This document shows, in pieces, positions 9,305-17,387 of a stretch of DNA of 64,000 bases; within the stretch, counting starts at the first letter, position 1, and each line of letters opens with the position of its first letter. A program made the position numbers and the translations under genes. Under the pieces are notes generated by a model. It made no database searches. It had not been told where the DNA came from and saw nothing but the letters and a program-made list of their open reading frames with translations. Location: NCBI RefSeq assembly GCF_050632395.1, contig NZ_CP192600.1:3596001-3660000 (forward strand), given 5' to 3'. The stretch is from JAUYQR01 sp050632395. GTDB lineage: Bacteria; Pseudomonadota; Alphaproteobacteria; Rhodobacterales; Rhodobacteraceae.

Positions 9305-10918
9305 TCACCCGTTCAGATGCCGCCACACCTCCGATATCACCACCGCCCCGTCGCCCACCGCCGAGGCGACGCGCTTCACCGACCCCGCCCGCACGTCCCC
9401 CACCGCATAAATCCCCGGACAACTCGTCGCGTAACGCCCCCGCGCCAGCGCATCCTTCCCCGCCTCAGCCCCGGTCAGCACGAAGCCCTCCGCGTCCACC
9501 GCAACCCGGTCTTCCAGCCACTCCGTGTTCGGCGCGGCCCCCACCATGACGAACACCGCCGGCGTTTCCAGCACCCGCTCCCCCTCCGCCCCGCGTATCC
9601 GGATCGCCGACAGGCTGGCCTCGCCCTCCAGCGCCACCACCTCCGCCCCGAAATGCACCGTCACGTTCTCCGCCTGCTCCAGCCGCTCCACCAGATACGA
9701 CGACATCATCTGCGCAAGGCTCTCCTCGCGCACCAGCACATGCACATGCTTGGCCGTCCGGCTCAGGAACATCGCCGCCTGCCCCGCCGAATTGCCACCG
9801 CCGATCACGGCCACCTCGCTTTTCGTGCAATACCGCGCCTCCACATCGGTCGCGGCGTAATAGACCCCCACCCCCTCGAACTCCTCCAGCCGCGCCAGAC
9901 GCAGCCGCCGGTATTCCACCCCCGTCGCCACGATCACCGACCGCGCCTTCACCGTCGCGCCATTGTCCAGCGTCAGGCACCACGCGCGCCCCTCCGGCGC
10001 AATCGCCCCCACCCGGTGCGGGATGGCAAAGCGGGTGCCGAACTTCATCGCCTGAACCTCGCCGCGGAAACACAGGTCTGCCCCCGAAATCCCGGTCGGA
10101 AAGTCCATGTAATTCTCGATCCGGCTTGACGTGCCCGCCTGCCCGCCCACCGCCAGATCCTCGATCACCAGCGCATGCAATCCCTCGGCCCCGGCATAGA
10201 CCGCCGCCGACACCCCCGACGGCCCGCCCCCTACGATCACCACGTCAAACGCCGTGACAGTCGGCGTGTAGGCAATCCCGATCCGTTCGGCCAAGGCGAG
10301 CGGCGAGGCGTCCAGCACCTCGCCGGCGCCAAAGATCATCTTCGGCGCCTCGCCGTGAAATCCGCAGTCCCGCGCCAACACCTGCGCCTCTTCGGACGCA
10401 GGGTCCACCAACCGCACCGGCAGCTTGTTGCGCGAACAAAATGCCACCACCGCGCGCACGTCACGGTCATCCACCGGCCCGACCACAGTGATCGCACTGG
10501 CCCAGCGTTCCACCATCGCCCGCCTCCGTGCGGCAAAGACCGACACGATGATGTCCGACATTTCCGGCTCCGCCGCCATCAGCCGCAGCATCGGTTCGCG
10601 CGGCACCGCGATCACCTTTGCCGGCGCAAGGCAGCGAAGGGTGTAAAGACTGCCGCCCCCGGTCAGGAACGCAACCTCGCCGATGAACTGGCCGGGCCCA
10701 ATCGTGTGCGGGCTGAGCGGCGCCTCCTGCACCGCGTCCCAAAGCTGGAACTCGCCCTCCAGCACATGGACAAATTCATCCGCCGGGTCGCCACTGCGCA
10801 GAAAGATTGCACCCTCCTGCACCTCTCGTTCCACCCCGATGGCGCGCAGCGCGCGAACCAGCCGTTCGCTGAACGGTCGGCGCTGCAATGTCGCAAGGTC
10901 TTCGGCAAGGCTTTCCAT
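9305..10918 (-). CDS. Cyclic-nucleotide-binding domain / thioredoxin-reductase-like fusion
   Basis: A 537-residue three-part protein. Residues 20-130 form a cNMP-binding (CRP-like) jelly roll with GEFQLWD and GPGQFIGEVAFLTGGGS. Residues about 142-225 resemble a thioredoxin/glutaredoxin fold. Residues 225-537 are a pyridine-nucleotide reductase with FAD motif VVIVGGGPSG, NADPH motif VAVIGGGNSAG and the C-terminal GIYAVGDVRAGS. The redox CxxC of thioredoxin reductase is missing: the matching region reads VYYAATDVEARYC. It is therefore unlikely to reduce thioredoxin by the usual disulfide route, and its substrate is unknown. The start is ATG 10918 with an AAGGGAG site; longer readings upstream run antisense through the divergent DUF2237 gene. 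Confidence 0.88.
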   Translation of the reverse strand: MESLAEDLATLQRRPFSERLVRALRAIGVEREVQEGAIFLRSGDPADEFVHVLEGEFQLWDAVQEAPLSPHTIGPGQFIGEVAFLTGGGSLYTLRCLAPAKVIAVPREPMLRLMAAEPEMSDIIVSVFAARRRAMVERWASAITVVGPVDDRDVRAVVAFCSRNKLPVRLVDPASEEAQVLARDCGFHGEAPKMIFGAGEVLDASPLALAERIGIAYTPTVTAFDVVIVGGGPSGVSAAVYAGAEGLHALVIEDLAVGGQAGTSSRIENYMDFPTGISGADLCFRGEVQAMKFGTRFAIPHRVGAIAPEGRAWCLTLDNGATVKARSVIVATGVEYRRLRLARLEEFEGVGVYYAATDVEARYCTKSEVAVIGGGNSAGQAAMFLSRTAKHVHVLVREESLAQMMSSYLVERLEQAENVTVHFGAEVVALEGEASLSAIRIRGAEGERVLETPAVFVMVGAAPNTEWLEDRVAVDAEGFVLTGAEAGKDALARGRYATSCPGIYAVGDVRAGSVKRVASAVGDGAVVISEVWRHLNG

Positions 10919-10985
10919 CACGCTCCCTTTCAGCGATCCTTTGTCCTTCTGGCCACCTCCGGCCAACCCGAATTGCGAGGCCAAC

Positions 10986-11360
10986 ATGAAGGAACCATCT
11001 GTCAACGTTCTTGGCGGCGCTTTGGCGCCATGCTCCACCGATCCTGTCACCGGTTTTTTCCGCAACGGCTGCTGCGACACCGGCCCGATGGACCGGGGCA
11101 TCCACACCGTCTGCGCCACGATGACGGCCGAATTCCTTGCCCTGTCGAAATACCTCGGCAACGACCTCAGCACTCCGCGCCCGGAATACGGCTTTGTCGG
11201 CCTCAAGCCCGGTGACCAATGGTGCCTATGCGCCGCGCGTTTTCTGCAAGCGCATGAGGAAGGCGCGGCCCCGATGGTTCGCCTTGACGCGACGCATCAG
11301 GCCACGCTTTCGATCGTGCCGCTTGACGTGCTCCAGCAATACGCCCTGCCCGAGGCATGA
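10986..11360 (+). CDS. DUF2237 family protein
   Basis: A 124-residue soluble protein of the DUF2237/COG3651 family, function unknown. The family features are visible: NVLGGALAPCSTDPVTGFFRNGCC near the N-terminus, then CATMTAEFL and GDQWCLCAARF, giving six conserved-looking cysteines. It diverges from the cNMP-reductase gene across a 67-bp gap. Its stop overlaps the haemoglobin gene start as ATGA, so the two form a coupled pair. Confidence 0.82.
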   Translation: MKEPSVNVLGGALAPCSTDPVTGFFRNGCCDTGPMDRGIHTVCATMTAEFLALSKYLGNDLSTPRPEYGFVGLKPGDQWCLCAARFLQAHEEGAAPMVRLDATHQATLSIVPLDVLQQYALPEA

Positions 11361-11746
11361 TCCCGCCCCGCTTCGAGGTGACGGATGCCGAAATCGCCTC
11401 GGTGGTCGCGGCCTTCTACGCCTCGGTGCGCCAGCATCCTGTCCTTGGCCCGGTCTTTGCCGCACACGTCCACGACTGGCCGGCGCATGAGGCGAAGATC
11501 ACCCGCTTCTGGCGCAATGCCATACTTCACGAACGCAGCTATGACGGAAACCCGCTAGCCGTCCACAGGGCGGCGGGCGATGTGAAAACCGCGATGTTCA
11601 CCGATTGGCTGGCGCTGTTCGACCAGACCCTCGCGCGTGACCTGCCACCCGGTACCGCTGCCGCATGGTCAGCCCTTGCCCACCGCATCGGGCGCGGCCT
11701 CATTTTCGGGCTTGGAAATCAGGACGGCCCGCCGACCTTGCGCTGA
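11357..11746 (+). CDS. Group III truncated haemoglobin
   Basis: A 129-residue globin of the 2-over-2 class, subgroup III. The motif FWRNAILHERSYDGNPLAVH (residues 51-70) is characteristic, with His70 as proximal haem ligand. A conserved tryptophan follows in TDWLALF. Members bind oxygen or NO and have been linked to microaerobic or nitrosative stress in other bacteria, but the role here is inference. It is translationally coupled to the DUF2237 gene. Confidence 0.9.
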   Translation: MIPPRFEVTDAEIASVVAAFYASVRQHPVLGPVFAAHVHDWPAHEAKITRFWRNAILHERSYDGNPLAVHRAAGDVKTAMFTDWLALFDQTLARDLPPGTAAAWSALAHRIGRGLIFGLGNQDGPPTLR

Positions 11747-11747
11747 C

Positions 11748-12269
11748 TCAGGCCGCGTCCTTCTTTCCATTGGCTGCCGCCCGCACCGTGCCGTCCTCGC
11801 GCATGAGATCGTCGATAAACAGGCTCAGAAGCTGCGGTCGCCCGGTCACCCCTGCCTTGCGATAGATGGCATTGGTCTGCGCCTTCACCGTGCCTTCGCT
11901 GGTGGACCGCAGCGTCGCGATCTCGGCCGTCGACATGCCCTTGATGGCGAACAGCGCCACGTCCCGCTCTGCCGTGGTCAGCCCCCATTCGGCAAAGCGT
12001 TCCTGCAACAGGTCCAAAAACGCACCCGACGCACGGCGCAACCGCTCCTCCGCGACATTGCGTTGGCGCAGCGCCCGGCTCAGCATCACGCCGCCCAGGA
12101 ACACGCCCAGAGTCAGCCCGATCGCCGCGCCAATCTCCAGCAGCTCTCGCATTTCCCAACTGATCGGCGTGGTGCGGATGCCCAGCACCGAGGCCAGAAT
12201 GTCGGAAACGAAGAAAAAGGCGCAAGCCGCCTGAACGATGAACACCGCAACGATGGGGGCTGCGCGCAT
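11748..12269 (-). CDS. Membrane-anchored LuxR/NarL-type transcriptional regulator
   Basis: A 173-residue protein with two N-terminal hydrophobic helices (about residues 4-29 and 45-64) and a C-terminal LuxR-type helix-turn-helix: GLTTAERDVALFAIKGMSTA, then TVKAQTNAIYRKAGVTGR. No receiver or autoinducer domain is present, so the signal may be sensed in or through the membrane. The start is ATG 12269; a GTG directly before it is possible. It lies 30 bp downstream of the two polyaspartate protein genes on the same strand, which suggests it regulates them. The TGA is two bases from the end of the convergent globin gene. Confidence 0.8.
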   Translation of the reverse strand: MRAAPIVAVFIVQAACAFFFVSDILASVLGIRTTPISWEMRELLEIGAAIGLTLGVFLGGVMLSRALRQRNVAEERLRRASGAFLDLLQERFAEWGLTTAERDVALFAIKGMSTAEIATLRSTSEGTVKAQTNAIYRKAGVTGRPQLLSLFIDDLMREDGTVRAAANGKKDAA

Positions 12270-12299
12270 CACGTCCGGTCAGCCCACACCTTGGTGACC

Positions 12300-12770
12300 T
12301 CAGTCATCTGAACCATCGGAACCATCACCGCCCGAACCGCTGTTGCTACCCCCGCCACTACCGGAGCCACTACCGGAGCCGCTATCGTCATCATCGTCAT
12401 CATCATCGTCGTCGTCATCGTCATCGTCATCGTCATCGTCGTCGTCGTCGTCATCATCGTCATCATCGTCGTGATCCGACCCATGCTGATTGTTGACGAT
12501 CTTGGCCGACCCGTCACCGCCCTCAGCCAACCACAAATCGCGCAGGATTTCGCCGCTGTTCGGGTTTACGATGATCTCGCGAACCCCGTTGCGGCGCTTC
12601 GCCACGATCCGGATCCGCCCCAAAAGCGTGCGCGACTTAGAAATCTCACGGTAACCCTGGCGCTTCAATTGCGACAGGATGTTCTCGACCATATCCTGCG
12701 CAAAGGCAGGCCCTGCAGCGGCAACTGCTGCTGCGGCTCCGATAAATCCAAGAAATTGGCGTCTTTTCAT
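12300..12770 (-). CDS. Secreted PepSY-like protein with 29-residue polyaspartate tail (1)
   Basis: A 156-residue protein beginning MKRRQFLGFIGAAAAVAAAG, a twin-arginine-type signal (RRQFLG) ending at AFAQD. The folded part, about residues 30-92, has a PepSY-like pattern: QLKRQGYREISKSRTLLGRI, then GVREIIVNPNSGEILRD. After NNQHGSDH comes an unbroken run of 29 aspartates (12384-12470), then a Ser/Gly-rich tail. Asp codons alternate GAT and GAC. Start ATG 12770 has a strong GGAGGA site, and a small inverted repeat CCGGG/CCCGG overlaps it. Function unknown; metal or calcium binding by the tail is inference. Confidence 0.8.
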   Translation of the reverse strand: MKRRQFLGFIGAAAAVAAAGPAFAQDMVENILSQLKRQGYREISKSRTLLGRIRIVAKRRNGVREIIVNPNSGEILRDLWLAEGGDGSAKIVNNQHGSDHDDDDDDDDDDDDDDDDDDDDDDDDDDDDDSGSGSGSGSGGGSNSGSGGDGSDGSDD

Positions 12771-12816
12771 TTTCGTCCTCCCGGGCAATCACCCGGTCGC
12801 TAAAAACTATGCTGGA

Positions 12817-12844
12817 AAGCACAAGCCCCGGCAAGGCCGGGGCT
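12817..12844 (-). terminator. Rho-independent terminator between the two polyaspartate genes
   Basis: On the minus strand AGCCCCGGC CTT GCCGGGGCT forms a perfect 9-bp stem with a three-base loop, followed by TTGTGCTTT. It ends transcripts of the upstream polyaspartate gene, at least partly, so gene 1 and the regulator may depend on read-through or a local promoter. Confidence 0.65.
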
Positions 12845-12866
12845 CGCAGGATCACCGAGTCAGCGA

Positions 12867-13358
<492 letters not shown>

Positions 13359-13463
13359 CGCTAGTCCTCTTTGTTGGAACCGAGTGGTGAGTGCCAGCAC
13401 GTTCAGCAGCCGGCAGTGAGTTAGCCCATCCACCCAACCCCGAATCGCAGCGCCCCTCCATTG

Positions 13464-13498
13464 ACCGGCGGTTTAATCGACCGCTCTAGACCGCCGGT
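13464..13498. promoter_or_regulatory. Inverted repeat upstream of the polyaspartate genes, candidate operator
   Basis: ACCGGCGGT and ACCGCCGGT are exact reverse complements with a 17-base spacer, about 105 bp upstream of the second polyaspartate gene's ATG. A dimeric LuxR-type regulator such as the one encoded at 11748-12269 could bind it; that link is inference. Confidence 0.4.
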
Positions 13499-13536
13499 TT
13501 GCGGCCATAAACCCAGGTTTATGCAACCCAAGCGTG

Positions 13537-13568
13537 TAAAAAACGCCCCGCCGAAACGACGGGGCGTT
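13537..13568 (-). terminator. Rho-independent terminator of trpB
   Basis: On the minus strand AACGCCCCG...CGGGGCGTT forms a 9-bp stem extended by further pairs, followed directly by TTTTTTACAC. It sits about 20 bp past the trpB stop. Confidence 0.9.
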
Positions 13569-13589
13569 GTTCAGGGCTGGCGCGGCGGC

Positions 13590-14822
13590 TCAGACCTTCA
13601 TGTCCTGACCAAGGTGCTTGGCGACGGTGAAGATGTCCTTGTCGCCCCGTCCGCACATGTTCATCACGATGATATGGTCGCGCGGCAGCCCCGGCGCGAT
13701 CTTCATCACATGCGCCAAGGCATGGCTCGGCTCCAGCGCCGGGATGATCCCTTCCAGCTTGCAGCACAGCTGGAACGCCTCCAGCGCCTCGGCATCGGTG
13801 ATCGAGACGTATTGCGCCCGGCCAATGTCATGCAACCAGGCGTGTTCCGGCCCGATCCCCGGATAGTCGAGCCCGGCTGAAATCGAGAACCCCTCCAGAA
13901 TCTGCCCGTCATCATCCTGCAACAGATAAGTCCGGTTGCCATGCAGCACACCCGGCCGCCCGCCCGTCAGGCTGGCGCAATGCTGCATCCGGTCGTCCAC
14001 GCCCTTGCCACCCGCCTCGACGCCAATGATGTTCACCGTCGGATCGTCAAGGAACGGGTAGAACAGCCCCATCGCGTTCGACCCGCCACCGATTGCGGCG
14101 ATGATCGTGTCGGGCAAACGCCCCTCGCCTTCCTGTTCGGCCATCTGCCAGCGCACTTCCTTGCCGATGATCGACTGGAAATCCCGCACCATCGCCGGAT
14201 AGGGATGCGGCCCCGCCACCGTGCCGATGCAGTAGAACGTGTCGCGCACGTTGGTCACCCAGTCGCGCAGCGCATCGTTCATCGCGTCCTTCAGCGTGCC
14301 ACGACCGGAAGTGACGGGAATGACTTCCGCCCCCAGAAGCTTCATTCGGAACACGTTCGGTGCCTGCCGTTCGACATCATGCGCGCCCATGTAGACCACG
14401 CATTTGAGCCCGAACTTCGCACAAACCGTCGCCGTCGCCACGCCGTGCTGCCCGGCACCGGTTTCCGCGATGATCCGCGTCTTGCCCATCCGGCGGGCAA
14501 GAATGATCTGCCCCAGCACGTTGTTGATCTTGTGCGCGCCGGTATGGTTCAATTCGTCGCGCTTCATGTAGACCTTCGCGCCGCCCAGATGATCCGTCAT
14601 CCGTTCCGCGAAATACAATGGGCTCGGCCGGCCGACGTAATGCTTCCACAGCCAGTCCATCTCGGCCCAGAAGGTCGGGTCGGTCTTGGCAAACTCGTAC
14701 CGCTCCTCAAGATCAAGGATCAGCGGCATCAGCGTCTCGCTGACGAACCGCCCGCCGAAAAGGCCGAAGCGGCCCTGCTCGTCGGGGCCGGTCTTGTAGC
14801 TGTTGGGCAGGTCTTCGGGCAT
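13590..14822 (-). CDS. trpB: Tryptophan synthase beta subunit
   Basis: Pyridoxal-phosphate enzyme joining indole and serine to make tryptophan, working as alpha2-beta2 with TrpA. It has 410 residues, the usual length. The PLP lysine is Lys98 in TGAHKINN, and the phosphate-binding loop is GGGSNAMG. The start has a GGAGGA site and a terminator follows. trpF lies about 1 kb upstream but is separated by a plus-strand membrane gene and a GNAT gene. No trpA is seen in the window. Confidence 0.97.
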   Translation of the reverse strand: MPEDLPNSYKTGPDEQGRFGLFGGRFVSETLMPLILDLEERYEFAKTDPTFWAEMDWLWKHYVGRPSPLYFAERMTDHLGGAKVYMKRDELNHTGAHKINNVLGQIILARRMGKTRIIAETGAGQHGVATATVCAKFGLKCVVYMGAHDVERQAPNVFRMKLLGAEVIPVTSGRGTLKDAMNDALRDWVTNVRDTFYCIGTVAGPHPYPAMVRDFQSIIGKEVRWQMAEQEGEGRLPDTIIAAIGGGSNAMGLFYPFLDDPTVNIIGVEAGGKGVDDRMQHCASLTGGRPGVLHGNRTYLLQDDDGQILEGFSISAGLDYPGIGPEHAWLHDIGRAQYVSITDAEALEAFQLCCKLEGIIPALEPSHALAHVMKIAPGLPRDHIIVMNMCGRGDKDIFTVAKHLGQDMKV

Positions 14823-14980
14823 GGCTTCCTCCGCAGGTTTCCCCGGATGTAGCGCCCGGGCGCAGCGGGGTAAAGCGCGTCGTTTGCGCGCGCTTACTGG
14901 CGTATCACCCGGAACCGGCGCACTATCGGGCGGGTCGCTGCAAGGTTACGTGGCCAGTGCAAGCTGCGAGGTTCCTGACA

Positions 14981-15346
14981 GTGTCCCGTTCCACCCTGCT
15001 TGGCCTGATGGCCCTGATCGAGGGAGGGGCTGGACTGTTCATGATGCTGGCGCCCGATCTGGCCCGAAGCCAGCTTCTCGGGGGTGCGCTGCCGGGCCTC
15101 ACAACGTCCGGCCTGCAGATTGTCGGGCTGTGCATGCTGGGTCTGGGGTTGATGTGTCTTGCGGGCCTGCGGCGACGAGCGCTGCGCTTCCCCTTCACCG
15201 TTATGCTGGTCTACAACGCACTTGCGGCCGCGGGGCTCGCAGGGGTCGCGCTGCTGGGTGCGCCCATGGGGCCACTCCTTTGGCCGACGGTGCTGCTGCA
15301 CGGTGCGCTGGCCGCGGTGCAACTGTGGTCACAGCGCTCGGCCTGA
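14981..15346 (+). CDS. Small integral membrane protein, unknown function
   Basis: About 121 residues with four hydrophobic stretches (LGLMALIEGGAGLFMMLAP, LQIVGLCMLGLGLMCLAGL, VMLVYNALAAAGLAGVALL, TVLLHGALAAVQLWSQ). No family was recognised. The start is uncertain: I use GTG 14981 (MSRSTLLGL), while GTG 14957 would add eight residues; neither has a strong ribosome site. It diverges from trpB and is convergent with the GNAT gene. Confidence 0.55.
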   Translation: MSRSTLLGLMALIEGGAGLFMMLAPDLARSQLLGGALPGLTTSGLQIVGLCMLGLGLMCLAGLRRRALRFPFTVMLVYNALAAAGLAGVALLGAPMGPLLWPTVLLHGALAAVQLWSQRSA

Positions 15347-15388
15347 CGGGGTTTCGCTGCGGCGCGGGTCAGCCCCGGCAGGGCGGCG

Positions 15389-15835
15389 TCAAAGCGGCTT
15401 CTTCATGCCCACATGCGTCGGATGGTAGCCAAGCCGTTCATAGAAGCGATGTGCGTCTTGCCGGCTGCGATCGGTGGTCAACTGAATCATCGTGCAGCCC
15501 GCCGCACGCGCACGGGCCTCGCACTCGGCCATCATCGCCGCTCCCACTCCTTGCGACCGCAGGTCCGCCGACACCCGCACCGCCTCGACCAGCGCCCGCC
15601 TTGCGCCACCCCGCGATAGGCCGGCAAGTATGGTCAACTGGCAGCAGGCCATCACCCGACCGTCAACATCGCCCACGATCAGCTGGTGCATTGGGTTGGC
15701 GGCAATGTCGTCAAAGGCGTCCAGATACCGGTCCATCTTTGCCATTTCGCGACCTTGGCCAAGCGGATCATCGGTCAATAGCGCAACGATCGCAGGCACA
15801 TCCGTCCAGTGGGCGTCGCGGAACACGACGCTCAT
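15389..15835 (-). CDS. GNAT family N-acetyltransferase
   Basis: A 148-residue acetyltransferase of the GNAT fold. The acetyl-CoA loop is VSADLRSQGVGAAMMAECEA (R/Q-x-x-G-x-G/A form), followed by AHRFYERLGY, the usual beta6/alpha4 signature. The N-terminus VFRDAHWTDVPAIVALLTDD is also typical. The acceptor substrate is unknown. The ATG at 15835 overlaps the trpF stop as ATGA, so it is translated as part of the trpF transcript. Confidence 0.87.
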   Translation of the reverse strand: MSVVFRDAHWTDVPAIVALLTDDPLGQGREMAKMDRYLDAFDDIAANPMHQLIVGDVDGRVMACCQLTILAGLSRGGARRALVEAVRVSADLRSQGVGAAMMAECEARARAAGCTMIQLTTDRSRQDAHRFYERLGYHPTHVGMKKPL

Positions 15836-16500
15836 CGCAAAATCGGCACTCCGCCGCGCGTGCCCTGCGCCGCTTCGACGAAGGCCGCGATCCGGCCCGC
15901 ATCCTTCACCCCCGGCGCGCTTTCCACGCCCGACGACACGTCGACCTGCCGCGCCCCGGTCAGCCGCACCGCCTCGGCCACGTTCCCCGAGGTCAGCCCA
16001 CCCGCCAGCATCCAGGGCCGCAGCCATTTGCGCCCGACCAAAAGCCGCCAGTCAAAAGCCAAGCCATTGCCGCCCGGCAGTTCAGCCCCTTTCGGCGGTT
16101 TCGCGTCGATCAGCAACTGGTCTGCCGCCAGGCTCATCTCCATCAGTCCGGAAAGATCGCTCTCGTCCGCCACTCCCATCGCCTTCATCACCGGCAGGCC
16201 ATAGCGCGCCCGCACCTCGGCCACCCGCGCCGGGGTCTCGTGGCCATGAAGCTGCAGCATGTCCAAAGGCACCGCCGCCACCAGCGCATCAAGCGTGGCA
16301 TCATCGGCATCCACCGTCAGCGCCACCTTGGCCAGACCCACCGGTGCGGCCAGCACCAGACGCTTCGCCTCGGCCAGGGTCAGGTTGCGCGGGCTTTTGG
16401 CAAAGAACACGAACCCCGCATAGGCGGCCCCCGCCGCCGCGACGGCCGCCACGTCAGCCTCGGTCCGTAGACCGCAGATCTTGACCCTGACCTCGACCAT
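15832..16500 (-). CDS. trpF: Phosphoribosylanthranilate isomerase
   Basis: TIM-barrel enzyme of tryptophan synthesis converting phosphoribosylanthranilate to CdRP. It has 222 residues. The catalytic cysteine is in VKICGLR (Cys9) and the general acid aspartate is in QVDVSSGVES near the C-terminus. Its start overlaps the LapA-family stop by one base (TGATG) and its stop overlaps the GNAT start, so three genes form a tight unit. Confidence 0.96.
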   Translation of the reverse strand: MVEVRVKICGLRTEADVAAVAAAGAAYAGFVFFAKSPRNLTLAEAKRLVLAAPVGLAKVALTVDADDATLDALVAAVPLDMLQLHGHETPARVAEVRARYGLPVMKAMGVADESDLSGLMEMSLAADQLLIDAKPPKGAELPGGNGLAFDWRLLVGRKWLRPWMLAGGLTSGNVAEAVRLTGARQVDVSSGVESAPGVKDAGRIAAFVEAAQGTRGGVPILR

Positions 16501-16859
16501 CAGCGCGACTTCGGCCGTTCCAGCAAGGCCAGCACGTCATCCTTCGGAACCGAGGTAGAATCGCGCAGCACCGCAAGCTCACGCTCCAGCCGCGTGACCT
16601 CGCGCGATTTCACACTGGCGGTGGAACGGTGCTTCATCTCGCGGAACCATTCCCAGACAAAGCCGATCAGCAGCCCCGCCACGATGCCCGCAAAGATGAT
16701 CAGGAACAGCGGCAGTTCCATGCCCCAGGTCAGCCCGGTCAGCCCCGCCAGATCGTCCGGCAACAGCCGCACCGCCACCGGCGCGCGATTTGCAAGCGCC
16801 ACGGTCAGCAGAACCAGCGCCAAAGCGATCAGAAAGGCATAGCGAAGATAGCGGATCAT
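16500..16859 (-). CDS. LapA family (DUF1049) inner-membrane protein
   Basis: A 119-residue protein with two transmembrane helices (about residues 5-23 and 47-68), then a cytoplasmic coiled coil (REMKHRSTASVKSREVTRLE). This is the layout of the LapA/LapB partner family involved in lipopolysaccharide regulation in enterobacteria; the function here is inferred from family alone. It lies between ihfB and trpF, the usual Rhodobacterales context, and overlaps trpF by one base. Confidence 0.85.
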   Translation of the reverse strand: MIRYLRYAFLIALALVLLTVALANRAPVAVRLLPDDLAGLTGLTWGMELPLFLIIFAGIVAGLLIGFVWEWFREMKHRSTASVKSREVTRLERELAVLRDSTSVPKDDVLALLERPKSR

Positions 16860-16926
16860 CGGCGGCTCCCTTGCGGCACCCTGCCAATATCGGCCCGATC
16901 CCGGGCCGCTGCAAGCAGCCTTGCGG

Positions 16927-17208
16927 TTACTTTGCGTTCAACCGGTCGCGCAGAAGCTTGCCGGTCTTGAAGAACGGCACTTTCTTGTCATCGACCTTGA
17001 CCGCTTCGCCAGTGCGCGGGTTTCGCCCAACACGCGCGTCACGCGCCTTGACGGAAAACGCGCCGAAGCCGCGCAGTTCCACCCGGTCGCCCTTGGCCAG
17101 CGCGTCGATGATTTCCTCGAACACCGTGTTGACGATGCGCTCGACATGGCGCTGCGTCAGATGCGGATTTTCATCCGCGATCTTCTGGATCAATTCAGAC
17201 CGGATCAT
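16927..17208 (-). CDS. ihfB: Integration host factor beta subunit
   Basis: DNA-bending protein of the HU/IHF family, 93 residues. MIRSELIQKIADENPHLTQR is the IhfB N-terminus, and GRNPRTGEAVKV carries the proline arm that intercalates in the minor groove. It pairs with IhfA, not in this window. Start ATG 17208; an in-frame extension to 17253 lacks family similarity. It follows rpsA, a conserved order. Confidence 0.96.
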   Translation of the reverse strand: MIRSELIQKIADENPHLTQRHVERIVNTVFEEIIDALAKGDRVELRGFGAFSVKARDARVGRNPRTGEAVKVDDKKVPFFKTGKLLRDRLNAK

Positions 17209-17331
17209 CCCTAGCGTCCCCCCTGTGGTTCGGCCCTTGGCAGCGGCCGCCACGATGTTCTTGTCTGCGGACTATAGGCAAAAATTGTCACCGCACAAAT
17301 GAAAACAAGGGGGTGGCGGCCCAATGCAAAG

Positions 17332-17356
17332 GGCCCTGCCGTCCGGCAAGGCCCTC
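17332..17356 (-). terminator. Terminator hairpin after rpsA
   Basis: On the minus strand GGGCCTTGCC GGAC GGCAGGGCCC forms a 10-bp stem with one wobble pair, followed only by TTTGC. The weak T-run suggests partial read-through into ihfB. Confidence 0.5.
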
Positions 17357-17387
17357 TTTTCGTTGCAAACCTCGGTCGAGGGTCGGC

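Noticed and set aside
9090..9422. 110-codon minus-strand frame between ileS and the reductase gene
   Set aside because: Covers a dispersed repeat and the 3' end of the reductase gene in another frame; composition is shadow-like.
10919..11206. 96-residue N-terminal extension of the cNMP-reductase fusion
   Set aside because: It is antisense to the DUF2237 gene and lacks similarity; a good ribosome site supports ATG 10918.
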